NCBI GenBank assembly: GCA_046328715.1
Contig: JAXLWB010000044.1
Coordinates: 1-64,000, forward strand
Origin: JAXLWB01 sp046328715
Lineage (GTDB): Bacteria > Chloroflexota > Anaerolineae > Caldilineales > Caldilineaceae
Length of the DNA: 64,000 nt
Direction: 5' to 3'
Shown: positions 47,301 to 52,516 of the stretch, piece after piece
Layout: each line of letters starts with the position of its first letter
How positions within the stretch are numbered: position 1 is the stretch's first letter
Made by a program: the position numbers and the translations under genes
The notes under the pieces: generated by a model
What the model saw: only the letters and a program-made list of their open reading frames with translations
What the model was told of the DNA's origin: nothing
The model's database searches: none

Positions 47301-50300
47301 CTGGCTATCGTCACTGTCGGCAAAATTAGTGACACCATTAATCGAAGTAAAACAGGTTGAAACGTTGGCAATCTCAATCGTAAAGGTCTGCACTGCACTG
47401 GTTAAGGCTGCACCACCAGCAGTTGCATCGTCGGTTAGACTGACACTAACGATGGCGACCCCGCCTGTACCGTTGGGCCTATAGCTAAGCGTGCCATTGC
47501 TGCTATTGATACTCGGTTGAATGCTAAAGAGCGCGTTGTTGTCATTAGTGACACTGAACGTCAGCGTTTGTGTGATACCTGCGTCGCCGTCACTGATTGC
47601 AGTTGCCCAGCCTGAAACACTCTGTGCTGTATTGGTTCCAGCAGGATGCATCTGATTGCTTCCCACATTGAAGCTCGGTATGTCATTGATTGGATTGACA
47701 GTGATCGAGGCATTGATGGTACTGCCCCCAAGCCCAGCGTCGCTGGCACTGGTCGAGGCTTGGATCGTAAAGCTGCCAGTGCCGAAGAAGTTGGTGCTCG
47801 GTGTGAACTTCAACCCAGCATTGGCTTGGGCAAAGGTGATGAAGCTGTTGTTGGTGATGGCAGTGGTACCATCGTTCTGATAGAGCGTACCATTGGTGAT
47901 GCCCGTGACTTTAAAGTGGGTCACCTCATTGCCATCGGCAGCGTTGCGACTGATGACCAAGCCGCTGGTCGTTTGCGCATCTTCGTTGGTGGTGGCATTG
48001 GTCACACTTGGTGTGTCGGCCACTGAGTTGACGGTGAGCACAAAACTGTCGCTGGCGGTCAGGCCGCCGCTGTCAGTCACTGTGACTGTGATCGTTGCAC
48101 TGCCAAATAGATTGGCTGTCGGAGTGATTGTGACTGTGCGGGATGCACCACTTCCACTAAAGGCAATGTTGGCATTCGGAACCAGGGTGATATTACTAGA
48201 GGATTTGCTTAACACCAGCGAAGCCAGTGCAGTTTCAGTATCACTAATGGTAAAGCTGAGCGCCCCACTATTGCTGTCTTCACTGATTGTCTGATCAGCG
48301 ATGTTGCTGATGGTCGGAGGTGTATTCGTCCCTGTACCTTGAATCGTAAAATTAAAGGGATTTTCGTTGGCGTCGTTATTGGCGATGTTTACCGTTGCGC
48401 TGCGTAACCCATCCGCACTGGGGTCGAACCTGATTGAAAAAGTGGTTGAACCATTTGCTACTAGGGATGAGCCAGGCTGGCTTGTCACTGTAAAATCAGC
48501 CGCATTGGCACCGCTGATTACAACGATTGGCGAACCAGAGAGCGTAAGTGTGCTTGTGCCAGTGTTACTGATCGTAAAGGTGCGTGTGATGCTACCGCCG
48601 TCCGTTGCGATATTGCCAAAGTCGGTATAGTCGCCGCTGGAAGGTGTGCTATCGCCGTCAACAATGTCCACACCGTTGCCGGTAATTGCAATTTCAGGCC
48701 CAGAGAGTGTGTCGCTATCCGTTGCACTATTATTGCCTAGATTTGGATCGGTGACTCCAGTGGGTGTTGCGATGGTAGCAACATTGACCAGGGTGCCTGT
48801 AGCAGTCGGGGCGATGGTTGCATTGACAGTAAAGGTGAAGGTGCTTCCACTGGTCAAATTGATCGTTGTGCTGATGTTGCCAGAGCCATTGGCCGGACCA
48901 GTGGCCCCACCTGCGCCGACACCGCTCCAGGTAATGCCTGTGAGCGTGGCGGGGAAGGTATCGGTGATTGTCGCACTGAGGACATTGCTCGGACCACTGT
49001 TACTCGTCACAATCGTGTAAGCGATGCTGGTGCCGGGAGTTTCCGAAGTTGCGCCATCGGTGACCGTGATCGCTAGGTCGGCCTGGGGCGTAAGCGTGTC
49101 GCTATCCGTGGCACTATTATTGGCTGTGTTTGGATCAATCGCTCCACCAGGCACTACAATCGTGGCACTATTGGTAAGCGTACCGCGTGCTGCTGGCGAG
49201 ACGGTGCCGTTGATGGTAAAGGTAAAGCTGCTGCCACTGGATAGATTGATGGATGTATTGATGTTGCCAGAGCCACTGGCGGGACCTGTAGCACCCCCTG
49301 ATCCGATACCAGTCCAGGTAACACCTGTGAAGTTGACAGGGAAGGTGTCAGAAACAGTCGCTCCAGTTACCGCTTCGGGGCCATTATTGCTGACAACCAG
49401 AGTGTAAGAGTTACTAGTACCAGGCACTTTGGTACTTACCCCATCGGTTAGTGTGAGTGCCAGATCGGCATCGATCACCGAGTTGACGGTGATCGTGGCA
49501 TTGACGGTGCTGCCACCGAGTCCGGCATCGCTGGCACTGGTCGAGGCTTGAATGGTAAAGCTGCCAATGCCGAAGAAGTTGGCGCTTGGCGTGAACTTCA
49601 ACCCAGCATTGGCTTGGGCAAAGGTGATGAAAGCGTTGTTGGCAATGGCAGTGGTGCCATCGTTTTGGAATAACGTGCCATTGGTGATGCCTGTGATCTT
49701 GAAATGGGTCACTTCACTGCCATCGGCTACGTTACGGCTGATGACCAAGCCGCTGGTCGTTTGCGTATCTTCATTGGTGGTGGCATTGGTCACACTCGGG
49801 GTGTCGGCCACCGAGTTGACGGTGATTGTGGCATTGACGGTGCTGCCGCCCAGTCCGGTATCACTGTTGCTCTTTGATGCTTGGATCGTAAAGCTGCCAG
49901 TGCCGAAGAAGTTGGCGCTCGGTGTGAACTTCAATCCGGCGTTGGCTTGGGCAAAGGTGATGAAGCTGTTGTTGGTGATGGCGGTGGTGCCATCGTTTTG
50001 ATAGAGCGTGCCATTAGTGATGCCCGTGATTTTGAAGTGCGTCACCTCGGCACCATCGGCTACATTACGGCTAATGACCAAGCCGCTGGTCGTTTGCGTA
50101 TCTTCATTGGTGGTGGCATTGGTCACACTCGGGGTGTCGGCCACCGAGTTGACGGTGATCGTAGCATTGACGGTACTGCCGCCAAGTCCAGCGTCGCTGG
50201 CACTGGTCGAGGCTTGGATCGTAAAGCTGCCAGTGCCGAAGAAGTTGGCGCTCGGTGTAAACTTCAATCCGGCGTTGGCTTGGGCAAAAGTGATGAAGCT

Positions 50301-52121
50301 ATTGTTGGTGATGGCGGTGGTGCCGTTATTTTGATAGAGCGTGCCATTGGTGATGCCCGTGATTTTGAAGTGCGTCACCTCGGCACCATCGGCGGCGTTA
50401 CGGCTAATGACCAAGCCGCTGGTCGTTTGGGTGTCTTCGTTGGTGGTGGCGTTGGTCACACTAGGGGTGTCAGCCACAGAGTTGACAGTGAGCACAAAAC
50501 TGTCACTGGCGGTCAGTCCGCCGCCGTCCGTTACTGTAACTGTGATCGTTGCACTGCCAAATTGATTGGCTGCGGGCGTAACTGTGACTGTGCGGGCGGT
50601 GCCGCTGCCGCCAAAGACGATGTTGGCGTTGGGGACAAGGGTTGTGTTGCTGGATGATTTGCTCAACACCAAAGAAGAGGCGGCAGTTTCAGTATCGCCA
50701 ATTGTAAAATTAATGGTTCCTGTGTTGGCGTCTTCATTGATCGTCTGATTGGAAATATTGCTGATCGTTGGAATCGTGTTGGCGGGATTGTTGGTCAAAC
50801 TAAAGTTGACACCCGTTGTGACCCCACGCGTACTCGCAGCCACCGTGTAAGGTCCACCGACTGTGCCATTAGCAGTTACAATACCACTGGTGGCGGTACC
50901 GCCAGAGATCGTTGCTGGGTTGCCAGCGATGGTGCTGCTGGCGCCGCTGCCGGGTGGGGTAAAAGTCACCTTGCCACCGTTTACTGGTTCACCATTGGCG
51001 CTACTCACCGTCACAGCCAGTGGATTGGGAAATGAACTATTGACTGCCGTACTTTGATTGTTACCACTGGAAAGCGCCATCGTAAAGCCCCGCGACTCAA
51101 ATGCTCCGATGTCAGTTACGCCAACGCGAGCAACCCCACGCTGGTCACTGGTGGGGGCACCCGTGCTTGTGCCTGCATTGATGGCTGGGCTACCTGGCAA
51201 CAACGCACGAGTTTGTGTAGTGCCACCATTAATTGCTAAAGGAGCCAGGAGGGGATTGGTGTTAAGAAGATCTGATGCTTGTGATGGAGTAAGGCTGCTG
51301 TCACTGATGAGGTTGTTACCCTGTGATGTCAATGTAAAGTTTCCACCCATTAAGGTTGGATCAATCTGGTTTCCCCCATTGTTGGCGATAATTGTGTTTT
51401 TAAAGTTCCATCTATGAGTGTCACCGGTTCGAATTGCTGCGCTAAGGCCCGTTCCATTATTAGCAATTGTGCTATTAACTAGAACCAAAGTGATATTGGT
51501 CCCAGATGATTCAATTGATCTCCCAACTGCATTGCTGATAGTTACATTGGTTAATGTGGCTGTGGTAGCACCGGTATAAAAGCCACCGTTGGCAGCATTA
51601 ATGATAGAGGAGTTTGTCATATTGAATGTCGTACTCCACGCCACCACTGCATAATAGGGGCCTCCATTTGCATCGAACTCGCAGTTTGTAATGCTTGTCG
51701 TGCTTGCTGAGGTCTCGACTGCACTGCCTAATCCGCCATTGGATGTACTACCTCCAGTGACACGCAGTCCGCTCATCTGGAAGGTACCTCCCGTTATAAC
51801 AAAGATCTGAAAGTTGCCACCGTTAATAGTAAGTGTGGTTGCCCCAGGACCCGTGATGGTCGTGTCTCCTGTGATAGCGGGCAGGCTACTACTAAGGTTG
51901 ATTGTTCCGCTGAGGCCGCTTTGAAAGTTAATCGTGTCAGCCCCAGCACCACTGTTGGCTGATGTGATCGCAGCCCTCAACGAACCACTACCACTGTCGT
52001 TGAGGTTGGTCACCGTGATGGTGGCGGCATAGACTGGCTGCACCAACAAGGTCGAAAAAGGTAGGGCAAGCGATAAGGTCAGAGCAAACAAATATTTACG
52101 GATCATCGCAAAAGGTGGCAT
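38328..52121 (-). CDS. Giant secreted adhesin-like protein: beta-helices, DUF11, cadherin-like repeats, Calx-beta, Thr/Pro stalk, YLPLIGR tail
   Basis: The protein has 4597 residues; the start at 52121 is preceded by AGGAC. In order: signal peptide 1-32; beta-helix about 33-345; Ig-like 346-445; cadherin-like 446-549; three 111-residue repeats 550-882; DUF11-like pair 883-1140; choice-of-anchor-D-like 1141-1265; cadherin-like plus a fourth 111-residue repeat 1266-1477; another cadherin/VCBS-like module to about 1589; long beta-helices 1590-2226, 2227-3413 and 3539-4144, with DUF11 at 3414-3538; two Calx-beta 4145-4365; a Thr/Pro/Ser stalk 4366-4441; a DUF11-like domain; and terminal VYLPLIGR. 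Each later beta-helix is headed by a similar Cys-Phe-containing module. No catalytic site is apparent. It is predicted to be a surface adhesin or sheath component; the stalk is a likely glycosylation region. The gene alone takes up 13.8 kb. Confidence 0.9.
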   Translation of the reverse strand: MPPFAMIRKYLFALTLSLALPFSTLLVQPVYAATITVTNLNDSGSGSLRAAITSANSGAGADTINFQSGLSGTINLSSSLPAITGDTTITGPGATTLTINGGNFQIFVITGGTFQMSGLRVTGGSTSNGGLGSAVETSASTTSITNCEFDANGGPYYAVVAWSTTFNMTNSSIINAANGGFYTGATTATLTNVTISNAVGRSIESSGTNITLVLVNSTIANNGTGLSAAIRTGDTHRWNFKNTIIANNGGNQIDPTLMGGNFTLTSQGNNLISDSSLTPSQASDLLNTNPLLAPLAINGGTTQTRALLPGSPAINAGTSTGAPTSDQRGVARVGVTDIGAFESRGFTMALSSGNNQSTAVNSSFPNPLAVTVSSANGEPVNGGKVTFTPPGSGASSTIAGNPATISGGTATSGIVTANGTVGGPYTVAASTRGVTTGVNFSLTNNPANTIPTISNISNQTINEDANTGTINFTIGDTETAASSLVLSKSSSNTTLVPNANIVFGGSGTARTVTVTPAANQFGSATITVTVTDGGGLTASDSFVLTVNSVADTPSVTNATTNEDTQTTSGLVISRNAADGAEVTHFKITGITNGTLYQNNGTTAITNNSFITFAQANAGLKFTPSANFFGTGSFTIQASTSASDAGLGGSTVNATITVNSVADTPSVTNATTNEDTQTTSGLVISRNVADGAEVTHFKITGITNGTLYQNDGTTAITNNSFITFAQANAGLKFTPSANFFGTGSFTIQASKSNSDTGLGGSTVNATITVNSVADTPSVTNATTNEDTQTTSGLVISRNVADGSEVTHFKITGITNGTLFQNDGTTAIANNAFITFAQANAGLKFTPSANFFGIGSFTIQASTSASDAGLGGSTVNATITVNSVIDADLALTLTDGVSTKVPGTSNSYTLVVSNNGPEAVTGATVSDTFPVNFTGVTWTGIGSGGATGPASGSGNINTSINLSSGSSFTFTINGTVSPAARGTLTNSATIVVPGGAIDPNTANNSATDSDTLTPQADLAITVTDGATSETPGTSIAYTIVTSNSGPSNVLSATITDTFPATLTGITWSGVGAGGATGPANGSGNISTTINLTSGSTFTFTVNATIAPTATGTLVNVATIATPTGVTDPNLGNNSATDSDTLSGPEIAITGNGVDIVDGDSTPSSGDYTDFGNIATDGGSITRTFTISNTGTSTLTLSGSPIVVISGANAADFTVTSQPGSSLVANGSTTFSIRFDPSADGLRSATVNIANNDANENPFNFTIQGTGTNTPPTISNIADQTISEDSNSGALSFTISDTETALASLVLSKSSSNITLVPNANIAFSGSGASRTVTITPTANLFGSATITVTVTDSGGLTASDSFVLTVNSVADTPSVTNATTNEDAQTTSGLVISRNAADGNEVTHFKVTGITNGTLYQNDGTTAITNNSFITFAQANAGLKFTPSTNFFGTGSFTIQASTSASDAGLGGSTINASITVNPINDIPSFNVGSNQMHPAGTNTAQSVSGWATAISDGDAGITQTLTFSVTNDNNALFSIQPSINSSNGTLSYRPNGTGGVAIVSVSLTDDATAGGAALTSAVQTFTIEIANVSTCFTSINGVTNFADSDDSQALEDALAAVSPGATVWVAGSCPGNLPLTISAPVTIRGGYTPGNWNTPNPDLNPTVLDGNGSTRILSITGTIFVTLQDLILRNGNAEQGDGGCLYINQSYVTLNNTQIYGCRAQNGGGVRVGSTLVLNAGTVISGNSADGNGGGVLVSGTPTATVILQGGQILSNTAINGGGVAVIGSGNVLTMTSGAISGNLALGPDGNGDDGFDGSGGGIYNTGEVWISGGTLQNNRAQGGLGGDLDIDGGANGGSGSGGAIRNDPSALLIIENALIQGNSAIGGDGHGNRSNNPGGNGGDGWGGAIDNSGTLQISNTQLSNNLAQGGLGGEAANDGGWGGMGIGGALSLVGSAPVELVNLQVLTNTVQGGDGAYGGSIAGDGGASSGGGIYSEQAQTISASLFQDNQTIAGQGGLADGGSDGFAGRNEGGAISAFESLIITATKFLSNSAGSGGAIYQENSDFAVDQQIVNSIFAHNKAENSESASDIYHNADGVVELLHLTLGEVGSNSPSGVAAILIDKATSTAISNTIIVSHETGIQNNDSTLTVAGAGNLFFDNTNANTQGIGSFAGGFALPDGDPAFVDVTNDDYHLSALSPAIDQGVVTDVNDDFEGTPRDTKPDSGAFEFVHTPICFTSLNGATTYAGSADSQAVRDAIAAAADGDTIYIAGYCAGVVTADGSDQLALIDKALTMIGGYTDTNWLVSFPITQPTTLDALGDGRVLSTTSALTVTNLTIISGFTSLNGGAGIRSLGALDLTNVNILSNTADVGAGVWVSGSMTISATQFLSNTASTTGSGAYALGSAGVSTSLFTGNQSGISGATLYAKTGATIANSQFFANVGTGASTDGSATVSDSDFLVNSGRGLYANQSITVTHSNFNRNSGDGAFSNQGGAWISNSHFLTNTERGLYAGLSVTVTNSSFNNNNSDGLFSTQGGAQVSSSDFMTNGQRGIYASLSVVISDSNFINNRGGSGAGVFVNIGGATITGSNFISNGVGTGAGLFSRQLATIRNTRFISNRGGVSSAGAAIYSDQGAQISGSYFEDNLGGTGGAVFTQQSANITNTQFISNSSTAGGSNPGGALFVNNGLLVVVDSSFTQNQASNDGGALFARQVTITNTDFLSNTSTHNGGAVYSGGTTRVTDSLFENNLAYVNGGSSINGGALFINGALSTINSDYISNTVLNLGGAIFAQSATVQGGQFIHNRSLTDHAGAVWIDGGNPIIDSAQFISNTAVKGGGAVWSNPPVVVSNTSFVSNTAQFGGALFANSTLQMTNSQLRLNAATGGSGGGAVSNGATQITNTLFASNTTSSQGGGLYVQNTTSLANVQFTNNSATDGGGAYVKGKGTVLNSAFTGNSVLGSDGGALYLVSGAQTISNTSFTGNRATGSSGITGTDGRGGAIFISTTATLALLDSNFNNNEARGGTGSHGFGGALFSGGTTNITQTRFVSNSVSSGVMRGTPASKGGAIYIDQTAVNVISSTLTGNLANEGGAIYNSNLLTVTASLLNGNRSTGEGGGAIFVHGITTTISATSFITNSATPADRGGGAIYEDAGALRIASSYFDSNTTDGNGGAVSLDNEGSKSITVTNSLFANNQADGSEGGGAIYLASDSSTILGTTFTNNRATMNGGAINNWFGLLEVRNSTLSSNLAGNWGGALYTGADPVHINNVTIYSNTAQAAGGYYLDDSDHTAQSTITNTIIAGNTDVDGSPDLTGTFTSGGNNLIGVSDGNSGFSDGSNGDQVGNSGTLLDPRLAALANNSGRFAGISGGVGATVTTHQPLTGSPVLGAGNNATCEATDQRGISRPQPLAGNCEIGAYEAYSFIDLTLTKSDLPDPVNTGSLLTYTLLITNQGNANAQALTVTDNLPTTLSGVNCAAPGGSCSVSGNSVTVTWSSLGANQSTTVTVAAIAPLVGGVITNTATLTTSEDLTSTNNSATVTTTVILTGSCFATANDGATIYGSADSAAVRAAIAQAVNETRDTVRIAGNCAGVVTADGSDQLALITQTLTLIGGYSKTNWNNSYPITQPTTLDALHSGRVISASEPITVENLIVQNGYISEGVGGGILALSNLDLIGSQIRYNVAAEPAYFGSGGGAFVGGSANVTGTLFFSNTATGNGGGLAANGAIIQATTFQANRSLSDGGGLSAGDFVTVSGSSFLSNTSGYYGGGARLGSSACGYLATVSDTIFQGNQSVRSGGGLYVCGSAVMTDGGFESNLAGSDPSDPDVNDTGGGMWVTGDATLTGTSFLNNHSPGNTGGLRVNGDANLIGTSFLNNSAQDFGGGLTVNGVAFLTASTLRNNQADGDGGGAYLLGEAWIDTTDFLSNTSGAGFGGGLFSANPLTVTSSSFADNVAVDGAGLNGESNVNVSKSTFIHNQATRVGGGFYVDNGSAQVMNSLFARNSAGRSGAAIYVDSATKQVDLIHNTIASTSLITRSAVAVTGGTVTITNTIVTSHTVAISRTAGSVSENANLFFANGTNLAGTISSGGASFVGNPAFVDPSHDNYHLTNASAAVNMAVEIGVSDDFDGEARPQQTLPDIGYDESPYALPDIGLSDAGVTEGDSGTVTMTFPITLSFARAVTVTVAYTISGGSATNGVDYTAATTGTITFAPGMISQALNIAVNGDRLVESDESFLVQLGNPRFATLAHNSATGTILNDDSTLITLSNGRVLEGNSGTSNLVFTVTLSNPVASSLTIFYSSDDGTATTADNDYNAADSLIILAAGETSRPITITVNGDSKVENDETLTVTLRGEFPLGVNLPRTGAFGIGTILNDDSPTPTPTNTPTSTATNTPVPPTSTATHTPTSTATNTPTRTPVPPTLTSTATHIPVPPTSTATHTPVPPTSTPTATEAPDLHLMVSSDPPASTQVHEGDEITYFVSLSNTGSIASDLVISGFLPSGVTLVNDSVTPPTSTVVTELVAAQVERSLAAETLQWAIPALARNQSFQARFTVVVNQATIIQMHIQGGVVGDPPISVNLEHQVAPTGSDEEEEPSALKKVYLPLIGR
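38795..39024 (-). repeat. Thr/Pro/Ser-coding low-complexity stalk
   Basis: About 76 codons encode repeats of TATNTP, PVPPTSTATHTP and similar words. The DNA is a degenerate tandem repeat. In the protein it separates the Calx-beta domains from the C-terminal DUF11-like domain, like a wall-spanning linker. Confidence 0.85.
47688..48020 (-). repeat. Dispersed fourth copy of the 333-bp coding repeat
   Basis: This segment encodes a fourth copy of the 111-residue unit starting ADTPSVTNATTNEDAQTTSG. Together with its preceding cadherin-like module (to about 48318) it repeats the arrangement at 50142-50790, so a composite block was duplicated inside the gene. Confidence 0.85.
49476..50474 (-). repeat. 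Tandem array of three 333-bp coding repeats
   Basis: Units at 50474-50142, 50141-49809 and 49808-49476 have an exact 333-bp period (111 codons). Each encodes ADTPSVTNATTNEDTQTTSG through ITVNSV with few substitutions, and the nucleotide sequence is highly similar between units. This indicates recent expansion or homogenisation. Confidence 0.93.
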
Positions 52122-52324
52122 GGTTGAAAAGTCCTGTAGATGAGAGAATTAAGAAAACCCAAGTATATCTAAAGGCTAGGAAGATTACTTACGTTCGAGC
52201 GCTGAAGTGATGATCTTATCGTGTTCATTTTGAGTCACGAGAAATCCTACTTGTCGCAGCATCAGGGGCGAGATGGCAACGAAAAAGTTTACAGTAGAGT
52301 GTGTTACCTTAAGTAATTTGGAAA

Positions 52325-52353
52325 AATGTAATACAATTGTGGAATAATGTCAA
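52325..52353 (-). promoter_or_regulatory. Candidate promoter of the giant adhesin gene
   Basis: On the minus strand TTGACA (52353-52348), a 17-base spacer and TACATT (52330-52325) fit a sigma70 promoter with a weaker -10 box. The predicted leader is about 195 bases. Apart from this and the terminator hairpin, nothing else was recognised in the intergenic stretch 52122-52516. Confidence 0.45.
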
Positions 52354-52443
52354 TAAAGTTATGTTATGGAGCATTAATATTGGCTTATTTACTTTTGTGG
52401 TTTTGATTCATCAACTGAGAAAAGCAGGGATAGACAAAATAAA

Positions 52444-52503
52444 GCAAGAGCGACCATCCCTGCAAGAATACCAAGTCCATCTTGCAGGGATGGTCGCTCT
52501 TGC
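52444..52503 (-). terminator. Perfect 24-bp hairpin after the 843-residue secreted protein gene
   Basis: The arms 52444-52467 and 52480-52503 are perfectly complementary over 24 bases (left arm begins GCAAGAGCGACCATCC) with a 12-base loop. The minus strand then reads TTTATTTT. It lies 13 bases past the stop codon at 52517. Confidence 0.85.
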
Positions 52504-52516
52504 AACATCACCCGCC

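Noticed and set aside
49476..50474. 333-bp tandem repeats as a CRISPR or satellite array
   Set aside because: The unit is an exact multiple of three, stays in frame in a long protein and has no spacer structure.
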